Positions 45,034 through 54,841 of a stretch of 64,000 nt of DNA are shown here, in pieces (within the stretch, counting starts at the first letter, position 1; every line of letters begins with the position of its first letter). The notes under the pieces were generated by a model, which was given only the letters and a program-made list of their open reading frames with translations, searched no databases and was not told the DNA's origin. The translations under genes were made by a program, and so were the position numbers. Origin of the DNA: Planctomycetota bacterium (GTDB taxonomy: Bacteria > Planctomycetota > SZUA-567 > H5-PLA8); the NCBI GenBank assembly GCA_015075375.1, contig JABTUM010000001.1, positions 1-64,000 of the forward strand, read 5' to 3'.

Positions 45034-48000
45034 ATGTGGCTTGTCCGCGCAGCATTGCGAAATCCGTACTTGATCATCGTGGTTGCACTCGGCGTTTCCC
45101 TTATTGGCGTTGTTTCGGTCATGCACATTCCAACGGACATCCTGCCCATTTTCAAGACACCGGCGGTCCAGATTCTGACGTTCTATCCCGGTATGCCTGG
45201 CGAGATCATGGAGAAAGACATCACCAGCCGCCTGGAGCGCTGGACGGGGCAGGCAAACGGCATCGCGCGGCAGGAATCCAAGAGCATGGTCGGCGTTTCG
45301 GTAGTGAAAGACTTTTTCCGCGAAGACATTGACGTTAACACCGCGTTGTCGCAGGTGACTTCCTTGGCCATGAGCGATCTGTATTACCTACCGCCTGGAA
45401 CTGTCCCGCCCATGGTGATGCCTTTCGATCCGACGGCGAGCATCCCGCTTTGCCTGCTGACCGTCTACAGTGACAAGCACGACGAGAAGAAACTCTACGA
45501 TGTGGCCTACTTCGATTTGCGGAACCGGTTGCAGGGCGTCACGGGCGTCATCGCACCGGCCGTTTACGGCGGCAAGCTGCGCCGAATCTATACCTATGTG
45601 GATCGCGAGAAACTCCAGGCGCGCAACCTCTCGCCGATGGACGTGGTGCAGGCCGTTCAGCGCTACAACACGATGATCCCTACGGGCAGCGCCAAATTCG
45701 GCGAATTGGAATACCAGATCAATGCGAACGGCATGGTCGACAAGGTCAGCGAACTCGACGAGATTCCGGTAAAGATCGACGGCCCGGCATCGGTCTTCGT
45801 CAAGGACGTGGCGCAGGCGAAGGACTCCGCCGCCATCCAGACCAACATCGTCCGGGTTAACGGCCGGCGCCAAGTGTACATCCCCATCTACCGGCAGCCG
45901 GGCGCCAATACGATCCAGATCATCGAAGGACTCCGAAGCGTCTTGAACGACATCCGCGTCCGGCTCGAACCGGGGATCAACCTCGACGTGACCTTCGACC
46001 AGTCCGTATATGTCCGGGAATCCATCACGAACCTTGAGCACGAAGCCTTGATCGGCGGCGCCCTGGCCATCCTGATGATCCTGGTATTCTTGGGCAGCTT
46101 TCGTTCAACCTTGATTATCGCGCTGGCGATCCCGCTTTCGGTAATGGCGGCATTCATCGGCCTTTACTTTAGCGGCAACAGCCTGAACGTGATGACGCTT
46201 GGCGGTCTAGCGCTCGTCATGGGTCGCCTCGTGGACGATGCCATCGTCGTATTGGAAAACACCCACCGGCACCTGCTTATGGGCAAAGCGCCTGCCCAGG
46301 CGGCGCTCGATGCGGCCGGTGAAGTCGCGATGCCCGTCCTAGTCGCGACCTTGACTACGGCCATCGTCTTCTTCCCCATCGTCTTTCTTACTGGGATGGG
46401 CAAATTCCTATTCACACCGCTGGCCTTGTCGGTCACGTTTGCCATTGCCGCGTCGTATCTGGTCGCGCTGACACTCATACCGATCTGCTGCGCAAAATTC
46501 CTTCGTTCGCACTTGCCCGACCGAAAGCACGCCGGTGGACCGCCCAAATTGTTCATCGAGCGGGTCTTAGGCGGCTTGGTCGTCATGTTTGGTGCGGTTG
46601 CGGGCTGGGCGCTGCGCAATCGCCTGATCGTTCTCGGTGGCACTCTGGCGCTTTTCCTTGCCTCACTCACCCTCTATCCACGCCTGGGCCGCGAACTCTT
46701 TCCAACGGTCGATGCGGGACAGTTTACGGTTCGCGTCCGCGCACCCTCGGGCACTCGTCTGGAAGAAACGGAGAAGCTAATTGCGCGGGTTGAGAAGACG
46801 GTTCAAGAGGTCATTCCGAAGGAAGACCTTTCGATCGCGATCTCCAACATCGGAGTCCTTCTGGACTGGCCCGCCGCGTACACGCCCAATTCCGGCCCGA
46901 TGGACGCGTTCGTACTTGTGCAACTTAATAAAGACCACACGCGCGGCACGATGGATTACGTGTCGGACTTGCGCAAGAAGTTGAACGAGGCTTATCCAGG
47001 GATCGAATTCGCCTTCGAGACCGGCGGGATGCTGACCGCGGCACTGAACTTCGGGCTCCCCAGCCCAATCAACATCCAGGTCGAAGGCAACAAGCTGGAG
47101 GCCGCCGCAAAACTGGCCCAACGGATCAAGCGGATCTGCGAGCGGGTTCCTGGCGCCGTGGACGTGCGCATCCAACAGAAGTTGGACTCACCCCAGATCG
47201 CCGTGGACGTGGACCGCAAGCGCGCCGCGTATCTGGGCCTGAACCAGCAGGACGTGGTCAAGAACGTCGTAACGGCTTTCAACAGTTCGGTGAACTTCAG
47301 CCCGTCTTTCTGGATCGACAACCGCAACGGCAACCACTACTTCATCGGGGCGCAGTACCCGGAGAGCGACATCCGTTCCGTTGATACGTTGGAACATATC
47401 CCCATCACAGGCTCGAATTCCACGGAGCCCACGCTGTTAAAGAATATCGCTACGTTTCGCCGCACGACGGCCCCGGCCGAGATCAACCACCTCAATATCA
47501 ACCGCGTCACGGACATCTTCGTGAACGTTCAGGGACGCGACACGGGTTCGGTAGCCGCCGATATCGAACGCGAACTGGACGCGCTACGTGCCGAGATGAA
47601 GGACGAGGACGGGAAGGCCGCGCAGACCGGGGCGTCGAAGCCGTGGGAAGGATACCGCATCTACATGCGCGGTGAGGTCTCCAGCATGAAGGAATCGTTC
47701 GCCAGCCTGGGCTTCGGTCTCGCGCTGGCGTCCGTCCTGGTCTACCTGCTAATGGTGGCCCAATTTCGGTCCTTCACCGATCCGTTTATCGTCATGTTCG
47801 CGGTGCCGCTCGGCCTGATGGGTGTGCTTGCCACGCTCTATTTCACCGGGACCACAATCAACATCCAGTCGTTCATGGGCGTGATCTTCATGGTGGGCAT
47901 CGCGGTCTCGAACAGCGTCCTGCTCGTCGAGTTCGCCAACCGGCTCCGCGAAGAGCGTGGACTCTCGAAGTTCGAGGCCGCACTGGAGAGCGCAAAGATA

Positions 48001-48231
48001 CGACTCCGTCCGATCCTGATGACTTCTTTGGCGGCTGTGCTGGGCTTGCTCCCAATGGCCATTGGCATGGGCCGCGGCAGCGAGGCCAATATACCGCTCG
48101 CTCGCGCTGTCGTAGGCGGTCTCTCCGTCTCCACGCTCTTCGTGCTGATCTTCGTGCCGGTGTTGTACACGCTCCTCAAACGTGATCGCACCCAGCCATC
48201 CGAACCAACGCAGGAGACCCGGAATGCATAG
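45034..48231 (+). CDS. RND efflux transporter inner-membrane permease
   Basis: 1065 residues from the ATG at 45034 with GGGGGA seven bases upstream. Twelve TM helices in two halves with large periplasmic loops. TM4 motif GRLVDDAIVVLENTHRH has the acidic pair of proton-coupled drug exporters rather than the metal-exporter (CzcA) pattern. Repeats in the second half include FMGVIFMVGIAVSNSVLLVEFANRLRE and LRPILMTSLAAVLGLLPMAIG. Works with the next two gene products as a tripartite pump. Substrate unknown. Confidence 0.93.
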   Translation: MWLVRAALRNPYLIIVVALGVSLIGVVSVMHIPTDILPIFKTPAVQILTFYPGMPGEIMEKDITSRLERWTGQANGIARQESKSMVGVSVVKDFFREDIDVNTALSQVTSLAMSDLYYLPPGTVPPMVMPFDPTASIPLCLLTVYSDKHDEKKLYDVAYFDLRNRLQGVTGVIAPAVYGGKLRRIYTYVDREKLQARNLSPMDVVQAVQRYNTMIPTGSAKFGELEYQINANGMVDKVSELDEIPVKIDGPASVFVKDVAQAKDSAAIQTNIVRVNGRRQVYIPIYRQPGANTIQIIEGLRSVLNDIRVRLEPGINLDVTFDQSVYVRESITNLEHEALIGGALAILMILVFLGSFRSTLIIALAIPLSVMAAFIGLYFSGNSLNVMTLGGLALVMGRLVDDAIVVLENTHRHLLMGKAPAQAALDAAGEVAMPVLVATLTTAIVFFPIVFLTGMGKFLFTPLALSVTFAIAASYLVALTLIPICCAKFLRSHLPDRKHAGGPPKLFIERVLGGLVVMFGAVAGWALRNRLIVLGGTLALFLASLTLYPRLGRELFPTVDAGQFTVRVRAPSGTRLEETEKLIARVEKTVQEVIPKEDLSIAISNIGVLLDWPAAYTPNSGPMDAFVLVQLNKDHTRGTMDYVSDLRKKLNEAYPGIEFAFETGGMLTAALNFGLPSPINIQVEGNKLEAAAKLAQRIKRICERVPGAVDVRIQQKLDSPQIAVDVDRKRAAYLGLNQQDVVKNVVTAFNSSVNFSPSFWIDNRNGNHYFIGAQYPESDIRSVDTLEHIPITGSNSTEPTLLKNIATFRRTTAPAEINHLNINRVTDIFVNVQGRDTGSVAADIERELDALRAEMKDEDGKAAQTGASKPWEGYRIYMRGEVSSMKESFASLGFGLALASVLVYLLMVAQFRSFTDPFIVMFAVPLGLMGVLATLYFTGTTINIQSFMGVIFMVGIAVSNSVLLVEFANRLREERGLSKFEAALESAKIRLRPILMTSLAAVLGLLPMAIGMGRGSEANIPLARAVVGGLSVSTLFVLIFVPVLYTLLKRDRTQPSEPTQETRNA

Positions 48232-49585
48232 GCATGTTCGCTGGATAGCCGTTTTCTTGGCGGTTGCCCTGGCGGTAGCTGGCTTATGGCTGATACCGGT
48301 CTCCAACTTGGCCAACGCCGAGTCCAGCAAGGAGTCGTCCGCTCAGCCCAAGCCTGGGACAGAACCTTTGCCGCAAGGCGTGGAAACGGTCAAACCCGAG
48401 CGCCGTACCATGTCTCGCACGTTGGATGTCCCCGCCACGCTGGAAGCCGTCGAGCAGGCGGACCTGTACGCCAAGGTGTCGGGTTATGTGGGCCAGGTCA
48501 ATGTAGACATCGGTGACCGCGTAAAGGCCAGCCAGGTACTCGCTACACTGGATATCCCGGAGATGTCCAAGGACCTTGACGAAGCGAAGGCTCAGCAGGC
48601 CACCAAGCTGGCCTATCTCAAGGCGGCAGAAACGGCCGGCATGAAAGCGGCCGAGGCGGCTTTGGATCAGGCCAAACGCAAATTGGACGTTACGCGCCGT
48701 GAACTGGAGCGCAAGCAGAGTGATCTGGCGCTCAGCGAGATCACCTTCAAACGCAAGGAGATCCTGTACAAAGAAAAGGCGGTCACCGATCAGGAACTCG
48801 ACGAGACGAAGAGCCGTCTGGCCGTCTCACAGGCCGACGTTCGCATCATGGAAGCGCGCGTCGCCGCCGCGGAGGCCGACGTGCAGGGGGCGGAGGCCGC
48901 GAAGGTTCAAGCGGCGGCTCAGGTGGATATCGCAAAGTCCCAGTCAGATCTGGCGGCGGCCCAGGTGGCTAAAGTTCAGGCGCTGCTTGGATACGCGCAG
49001 ATCGTCGCGCCGTTCGATGGCGTCATCATCCGTCGAATGGTAGATCGAGGCGCGCTGGTGCAAGCCGCGACCTCAAGCCGGACCAATCTACTCTTTACGA
49101 TTCAGCGCATCGACACGATTCGCATCTTTCTTGAAGCGCCCGAAGTCGATGTGCCGTTCATATCCATCAAGCAGTCGGCGAAAGTAAGCGTGTATGGGCT
49201 TGGCGGCATCGCGGTAGACGGCACGGTTCAACGGACTGCATCATCCTTAAACCCCGCTACGCGTACCATGCGGGTCGAGATCGACCTCCCCAACCCCGAC
49301 GGCAAACTGCTGCATGGGATGTACGCCAAGGTGGTCCTGGACATCGACAAGCACGCCAACGTACTCACGCTTCCCGCCGCCGCGCTTCTTACGGAAGGCG
49401 CGGAGAAGTTTGTTTACACGGTCAAGGATGGCCGTGCGGTACGAACGCCCGTAAAGACCGGCTTGGACGACGGTATTCGGATCGAGATCAAGGAAGGCAT
49501 CGGAGACGAAGATCAGGTGATTGTCACGGGAAAGGGCCTGGTCTCCGACGGCGTTCCGGTGAAGGCGTCCTTGAAGGAAAAGTAG
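48224..49585 (+). CDS. RND periplasmic adaptor (membrane fusion) protein
   Basis: 453 residues from the ATG at 48224 (AGGAG seven bases upstream, overlapping the permease stop). N-terminal signal/anchor (WIAVFLAVALAVAGLWL). Lipoyl half-motifs VEQADLYAKVSGYVGQVNVDIGDRVKASQVLATLDIPE and AQIVAPFDGVIIRRMVDRGALVQ flank a long alpha-hairpin coiled coil, then beta-barrel (AKVSVYGLGGIAVDGTVQR) and membrane-proximal domains. Bridges the permease to the TolC-like channel. Confidence 0.93.
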   Translation: MHRHVRWIAVFLAVALAVAGLWLIPVSNLANAESSKESSAQPKPGTEPLPQGVETVKPERRTMSRTLDVPATLEAVEQADLYAKVSGYVGQVNVDIGDRVKASQVLATLDIPEMSKDLDEAKAQQATKLAYLKAAETAGMKAAEAALDQAKRKLDVTRRELERKQSDLALSEITFKRKEILYKEKAVTDQELDETKSRLAVSQADVRIMEARVAAAEADVQGAEAAKVQAAAQVDIAKSQSDLAAAQVAKVQALLGYAQIVAPFDGVIIRRMVDRGALVQAATSSRTNLLFTIQRIDTIRIFLEAPEVDVPFISIKQSAKVSVYGLGGIAVDGTVQRTASSLNPATRTMRVEIDLPNPDGKLLHGMYAKVVLDIDKHANVLTLPAAALLTEGAEKFVYTVKDGRAVRTPVKTGLDDGIRIEIKEGIGDEDQVIVTGKGLVSDGVPVKASLKEK

Positions 49586-49614
49586 CCAGCAAGCGGAAGT
49601 TGGGGGGATCTGTG

Positions 49615-51093
49615 ATGCGCGTCGGCCTGCTCTTGCTAATCATCTGGCCTCTTACGGGATGCGGTGGGTCGCGCATGGAATTGCCCATCGTTACGTATCC
49701 CTATCTCGCTCCTGACCAGATAGTCACGGAATCCGAAGCAGTTGAAATGGACCCATCCAAGATTCAGCCGATGTACAAAGAACGGCTCGCCGTAAATATG
49801 GCGACTGTGGTCAAGGTGGCCCTTGCGAAGAACCTCGATATCCAATTGGCGCAGCAGCGCGTGGAAGCGTATCGAGGTCGCGTCGAGAGCAGTTGGGGCG
49901 CCATCTTTCCCAGTATTTCCCCTACCGCATCCTTAGAAGGCGTAGACGGAACGGTTCGCGCAACTCCTGGTAATCTTACTTCGGTTGCGTTCCGTACTTT
50001 CCAACCCTTCGCGTTCGTTCAATGGGTCCTAAATCCAGGTAAGGTTTATTATGACATTGTGGCGGCCCGAAAACGGCTCCTCTCGACGCAATACGAAGAG
50101 CGCGCAGTGGTTATGCAAACTCTTGAAGCGGCAGTACGTCAATATTACGACCTTGCCTTGGCCCAAGCGAAGGTTTCGGCTGCCTTTAAGGCGCTAACCG
50201 AGTCCACAGAACTTCTTCGCATCGCGCAGTCCCGCGTAAAGACGGGTGCCGGGTTGGCCGCCGACGAGTCGCGCGCCAAAGCCGAGGTCGCCAGTCGGCA
50301 GCAGGATTTGATCCTCGCCTTGAAGTCGTTTTACGACGCGTCCGTCGCGCTTTCGGTCACCTTGAATCTCGACTCAACCGTCACACTGATTCCCAGCGTC
50401 GATCGGATTCCTAAAATTACGCTGGTACGGGACGACGTCGAGATCAATGAGCTTCTGGCTCTGGCCGTGGAGCATCGCGACGACCTGAAAAGCGTGCGCA
50501 CCCTGATCGAAGCGGTGGCAGCCGATAAAAAATCAACGTTCTGGGGCAGCGCAGGACCTCAATTCCAGATCGGCTATCAGGGTGGCGGCATTTCCGGGCA
50601 AGCGCAAAACGTCGGAAGCCCTCCCCGTGAGCAGAAATTCGGCATGTCCGACCTGCAACGCTTCACCGCGTCCGCAATGTGGAAATTGGGCGTTTCAACC
50701 TTTGGAGAGATCAAGACATCTAGGGCGGTTGAGAAGAAAGCTTACCTTCAGGCGAATCGCAAATTTGCGGCAGTCCGCGCCGACGTAGTTCGAGCGGCTC
50801 AGGATATCAGGGCACAAAATGAGGTGATTGAAAGAGCACATCAACAGGTTATAGCCGCCGAGGAGGCGTTGCGGATCACCAAAGTCAATTTGGTAGTTGG
50901 AACGATGACTATTCTGGACGTCCTACATGCCGAGAATGTCTCGGCCCATGCACGTTTGCGTTACAGCGAGACCGTGGTGCGTTACAATCAAGCACAGGTC
51001 ATGATTCTTGCAGCGGTTGGATTGCTCAGCGAGAAATCTCTCTATCTGGAACCAGTCGCAAATATAAAAGAAATCGATGGTGACGTGCCATAG
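49615..51093 (+). CDS. TolC-family outer-membrane efflux lipoprotein
   Basis: 492 residues from the ATG at 49615. Signal peptide with lipobox LTGC. Duplicated OEP (TolC) repeats with VVKVALAKNLDIQLAQQRVEAYRGRVESSWGAIFPSISPTAS and LALAVEHRDDLKSVRTLIEAVAADKKSTFWGSAGPQFQIGYQ. Forms the outer-membrane duct of the tripartite pump. Third gene of the pump operon, 29 bases after the adaptor. Confidence 0.92.
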   Translation: MRVGLLLLIIWPLTGCGGSRMELPIVTYPYLAPDQIVTESEAVEMDPSKIQPMYKERLAVNMATVVKVALAKNLDIQLAQQRVEAYRGRVESSWGAIFPSISPTASLEGVDGTVRATPGNLTSVAFRTFQPFAFVQWVLNPGKVYYDIVAARKRLLSTQYEERAVVMQTLEAAVRQYYDLALAQAKVSAAFKALTESTELLRIAQSRVKTGAGLAADESRAKAEVASRQQDLILALKSFYDASVALSVTLNLDSTVTLIPSVDRIPKITLVRDDVEINELLALAVEHRDDLKSVRTLIEAVAADKKSTFWGSAGPQFQIGYQGGGISGQAQNVGSPPREQKFGMSDLQRFTASAMWKLGVSTFGEIKTSRAVEKKAYLQANRKFAAVRADVVRAAQDIRAQNEVIERAHQQVIAAEEALRITKVNLVVGTMTILDVLHAENVSAHARLRYSETVVRYNQAQVMILAAVGLLSEKSLYLEPVANIKEIDGDVP

Positions 51094-51565
51094 AAGATAA
51101 GGGTGTATGTCGTCAGTGAGTGTGTGAGAGTGAAGTAGGAGGCCTGCAGTTGATTTTCGGGCCTGCGTTCTTTCTTTTTCGTTTCCGAATGGTTTTTATT
51201 TTGAGCGCTTTTCTGCGCGCTAAAATCTCATCCCCGCAGTTTGCTCAGATTCACCAGGCCGACCTCCGGTTTAGGAAACCGGGAATTGAAGGTTATAACT
51301 CTCGAATTGATTTAGTTTTATGGGAACGGTCGAAAACTTTGGCGGTTACTTGGCGGAAGGGATTGCACGCATCTGCACTGCTTTGCACTCAAACCCCAAA
51401 ATACCTCTGCACTGATTTGCACGGAATCCTAATACGGTCGTCAGCCCGGTCATACCCTTTGCGTTTGCCCATCCAATCGGTCCAGCTAGGCTAATCCTCT
51501 GTTCTCCGGGGAGCAAAAACTCTCGCATCTCCTGGTAAGTCAACGCTTTCAATGGAATTTCAATC
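51094..51565. other. Gap between efflux operon and integrase
   Basis: About 470 bases. No confident gene. A minus-strand frame from about 51567 to 51346 (EIPLKALTYQEMREFLLPGEQRI...) has fair composition but no matching family. A weak hairpin with a T-rich tail near 51138-51180 could terminate the efflux operon. Confidence 0.35.
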
Positions 51566-52633
51566 ATGCCCACAAAGATCCTTCATCCACTCCTCTTTCT
51601 CATCGCCAAGGCCACGCACGCCAAGCTCGCGCGCTACATCGAATACCTAAAAGCCGAGAACGAAACCTTACGTGCGCACCTTCCCACTCAGATCCGAACC
51701 ACACCCGAAGAACGAACCGGCTTGGTCAAGCTAGGCAAGCGCCTCGGCACCGACCTTAAGAACCTGATTACCATCGTCAACTACACGACCTTCCTCTCCT
51801 GGGTCCGGAAGGCGAAGAACAAGAACGCTTCCTCCAACCCCATGGGACGCCCCAGGAAGCCCGACGAAGTTCGGGCTCTGGTGCTTCGCCTGGCCATCGA
51901 GAATCACTGGGGCTCCAAGCGCATCCACGGCGAACTCCTCAAGATGGGCATCACCGACGTGTGCCACACTACCGTGCGCAACATCCTCAAGGAGAAGGGC
52001 CTGGAACCCAAACCACGGCGAGGGCTCGGCCCCTGGGACGAGTTCCTCAAGCGTCACGCCGAAACCCTGTGGGCTTGCGACTTCGTCTCCAAGAAGATCT
52101 GGACCGACCGCGGCTATGTTGACTGCTTCGTGCTCTTCGTCATCCACATTGCCTGCCGGCGTGTGCACGTCGTCGGCGTGACCGTGGACCCCAACCGGGA
52201 TTGGCTGGCTCAACAGGCTCGCAACATCTGCATGCACTTCGATGACCAGCCCGTAAAACCCACATGCCTGCTCCACGACAGCGACGGAAAGTTCACGCCG
52301 CTGTTCAGGGAGATCCTGCAGTCGAGCGAACACATCGCCAAGAAGCTGCCCCCTCGTTCGCCCAACTTGAATGCTTACGCTGAACGCTGGGTGCAGTCGC
52401 TGCGTCGGGAATGCATTGACCACTTCATGGTCTTTGACGAAGACCACCTGCGGCATCTGTGCCACGAGTACGAGGACTGGTACAACACCGTTCGGCCGCA
52501 CCAGTCCTTGGGTAACCTTCCCATCGGCGCCAAGCCGCCCGATCCCGTTCAAGAACCCTTCCGAGCCGCGGAAGTGAAGTGCGCGACACGGCTGGGCGGG
52601 CTCTTGCGGCACTACTACGTGGACGCCGCCTGA
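51566..52633 (+). CDS. IS3/IS481-type integrase (rve domain transposase)
   Basis: 355 residues. N-terminal helical/HTH part with VRALVLRLAIENHWGSKRIHGELLKMGI (IS3-orfB type HTH_21). DDE core: first Asp in WACDFVSKKIW, second in LLHDSDGKF, Glu in NLNAYAERWVQS, followed by ECIDHFMVF and YNTVRPHQSLG. All three catalytic residues are present and the frame is intact. Terminal inverted repeats were not found by eye, so the element's ends are undefined. Confidence 0.9.
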   Translation: MPTKILHPLLFLIAKATHAKLARYIEYLKAENETLRAHLPTQIRTTPEERTGLVKLGKRLGTDLKNLITIVNYTTFLSWVRKAKNKNASSNPMGRPRKPDEVRALVLRLAIENHWGSKRIHGELLKMGITDVCHTTVRNILKEKGLEPKPRRGLGPWDEFLKRHAETLWACDFVSKKIWTDRGYVDCFVLFVIHIACRRVHVVGVTVDPNRDWLAQQARNICMHFDDQPVKPTCLLHDSDGKFTPLFREILQSSEHIAKKLPPRSPNLNAYAERWVQSLRRECIDHFMVFDEDHLRHLCHEYEDWYNTVRPHQSLGNLPIGAKPPDPVQEPFRAAEVKCATRLGGLLRHYYVDAA

Positions 52634-53140
52634 CTTCACCGTCTTATTTCGTTCACGGCCTAGGTTGTCAAAGATCACGAACCACGGCTGAAACTCTGTC
52701 CGCACAGCCCGCATCGGGATGAAACCACTACTCCATCCAAACGCAATGCACTAATTCAGTCCACTTCTCCTACCCGTTCGCGTTCGTCTCGGCTACTCTA
52801 CTTTTTCTTCGACGGCCCCTTCACTTTCAGTTCGGCCATGCGATGAGTTTTTGCGTAGGACGCGCCCCAATCCGAAGAACGTCGAGCGCCTTGCCGAGAT
52901 CTTTCGACGCCCATTCGGCAACGGGCGGGCCTGAAACTACGACCGGAGCGCGGGAATCCAGACCCGGCCTGCACCGTCAGCGGAAAGTTACGACGCCAAT
53001 TCGGGAATGCCGGCTCGAAGATGCGTTATCGAAAGGGCTTGGTTTGCGATGCCAGTTCGGGAATCCGCCCCGTGAAGCGCCACGAAAACTTCTGGCAATT
53101 CGGTAAAACACCCCAGCGAATACCGAACATCCACGACAAA
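52634..53140. other. Gap with short degenerate repeats
   Basis: About 500 bases, no gene supported. Near its end the string (C/A)(A/G)TTCGG(G/T)AA recurs about every 30-60 bases (around 52992, 53055, 53097 and 53143, the last just inside the orphan RHS frame), perhaps decayed repeat DNA. Confidence 0.35.
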
Positions 53141-54094
53141 CTAATTCGGTAAGAAATTCGACCATAATTTAGTCCGGTACACCTCCGCCCAGGGCACTCC
53201 GGTTGAGCAGGGAACTTGTGCCTCTGCCCCAACGTATGAAATCATTCCATACCCAAGCCAAAATCTCCATGCATGAACAATCTCATGAAATAAAAGTACA
53301 TCAAAATCCTCTTCACGGAACTCCACGGGGATCCAAATCGTAGAGCCTTTGGTACCTGAACCGCGTTTCCACTCTTTTTTGGTTTCGTCATAGGTTGCCT
53401 GCCCTTGGGTTGGGGCAGTCGTTTTAGGCTCCGGGGCCTGAAGCTTATCATCATCAGTTTCGGGCTGCTTTATTGTTGTCGTCTCCTCAGCAGCCTCCAA
53501 CTGCTCAAGTATTTTCTTAACCTTCGGGTCTGCATTCTTTAGTCGCTTGATCGCTTCTGCAACATTAACCTTAAAACCATCTGAACCTTCCACCTTTATG
53601 GGATCGCCATATGGATCTGTGTAAACTATGGGCATTGCAAATTGATACTGATAGAAGCTCGGATCTAAATACTCGTTCAGCCACCTCCCCACAAACCGTC
53701 CCAACCCCGTATCAAAGAAGCGATTCTTGAAATACATCAACCCCGTCTCGGCATCCAACCGCTGGCCCGTGTAGAACCACGGATTCCCGATCGCCGAAGC
53801 AGACCCAACAACATCATCCCCGGTAAACCACGTCGCGTCCGTCCCCGCCCCCGTGATGATGGTCGGCTTGCCGTACGCGTCGTAACTCTTCACAGCCTCG
53901 ACGATGTTGCCCGAGGCGTTCGTGATGGCGTGGACGGAGTAGAGGTGGTTCGAGTGGTAGTAATACTTGGTCCCGGCGGCGTTACGCATCATCAGGACTT
54001 CGTCGAGATAGGTCCCTTTTACACCGGTACCTCCCGGAAAAGTGGACGTGGCATCTTCCGCAGGGGTGTGTCGGGGATGGGCCAGCGCGACCAT
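53141..54094 (-). CDS. Orphan RHS C-terminal cassette with HExxH tip
   Basis: 317 residues in one open frame. The first ~140 residues after a short unrelated leader are nearly identical to the end of the large RHS core (YLDEVLMMRNAAGTKYYYHS, DAYGKPTIITGAGTDATWF, GQRLDAETGLMYFKNRFF). After LGRFVGRWL the sequence diverges into a new tip of ~175 residues with LLFHEIVHAWRFW, a zinc-protease HExxH motif. Typical of displaced rhs tips, which are held in reserve and swapped by recombination. It has no proper start of its own. Confidence 0.8.
   Translation of the reverse strand: MVALAHPRHTPAEDATSTFPGGTGVKGTYLDEVLMMRNAAGTKYYYHSNHLYSVHAITNASGNIVEAVKSYDAYGKPTIITGAGTDATWFTGDDVVGSASAIGNPWFYTGQRLDAETGLMYFKNRFFDTGLGRFVGRWLNEYLDPSFYQYQFAMPIVYTDPYGDPIKVEGSDGFKVNVAEAIKRLKNADPKVKKILEQLEAAEETTTIKQPETDDDKLQAPEPKTTAPTQGQATYDETKKEWKRGSGTKGSTIWIPVEFREEDFDVLLFHEIVHAWRFWLGYGMISYVGAEAQVPCSTGVPWAEVYRTKLWSNFLPN
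53700..54012 (-). repeat. RHS core duplication, copy 2
   Basis: About 310 bases closely matching 55630-55921 (only scattered substitutions), ending at the shared GACGAAGTCC...AGGTCCC junction. Marks the homology tract through which tips can be exchanged. Confidence 0.85.
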
Positions 54095-54268
54095 GGCGGC
54101 ATCTTAGCGCGGCGGAACGCTACCGCCAAGGGGCGGCCCTGGATCGTGCTCCCGTTCCGAAGCCGGGCTTCTTTGCCTGCCATTCAATCTACGAGGCGCT
54201 GGCTGATGCCTCGGTGGGATGGTCTCCCACGAACGCGCCGGCCTTCGCTGGTCGCGCTTTCGCATGAT

Positions 54269-54841
54269 TCATTTCTGCGGCTCGTCGGGCTCTTCGGGAG
54301 GCTTAACAGGCTCCTGGACCGCTTCAGCCGGTACAACCGGTACACCTGCAGTTATCGCGGAATTCCGCCTACCTAAAAACCCTGATATTCGCTCAGATAT
54401 GTATCCCATACCAAGAATAAAGAAAACCGAAATCCCAATATCTACTGCAAGCGCGCCACTCATTACCTCCATTTCGTCTTCTGACCACGAAACTACCATT
54501 GCACTAGATGCTGCTTTAAATGGGTCAATTCCATCGGTCATTTCATGTCGAACTCTATATAAAAAGATGCACGGCCATCCTTTTCCTTCAATTCGAATCA
54601 TCCTCTCCCTATCGCATTGAATGACTCTATATATCGTATTAGCCCCCAAGCTTAAACCCATAGAGATAGTTACAATACAGCAAGTAAGTAGGCTGTATTG
54701 GCCAAATTTTCTTTTGAAAGGCTTCGCCGTCACGCAGTTCTTCGCCCCAAAACCACAACACGTATATTGACGAATTATCGAAGGCTCGGCACTACTTCCG
54801 TGGCTCTCTGGGCAACGCCTCTTGGGGTTGAAGTATTCCAT
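54269..54841 (-). CDS. Two-TM protein behind RHS, possible immunity protein
   Basis: About 190 residues if the ATG at 54841 is used (frame is open to 54883). Overlaps the 3' end of the big RHS gene by 50 bases. TM1 about YSLLTCCIVTISMGLSLG, TM2 about LAVDIGISVFFILGMGYI, a charged loop between, and a Pro/Glu-rich tail. Immunity genes usually follow rhs tips directly, and membrane immunity proteins are common, but no family is recognised. Confidence 0.55.
   Translation of the reverse strand: MEYFNPKRRCPESHGSSAEPSIIRQYTCCGFGAKNCVTAKPFKRKFGQYSLLTCCIVTISMGLSLGANTIYRVIQCDRERMIRIEGKGWPCIFLYRVRHEMTDGIDPFKAASSAMVVSWSEDEMEVMSGALAVDIGISVFFILGMGYISERISGFLGRRNSAITAGVPVVPAEAVQEPVKPPEEPDEPQK

Noticed and set aside
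51346..51573. Minus-strand 75-codon frame before the integrase
   Set aside because: Fair composition but no family, and it overlaps the integrase start; not strong enough to call.
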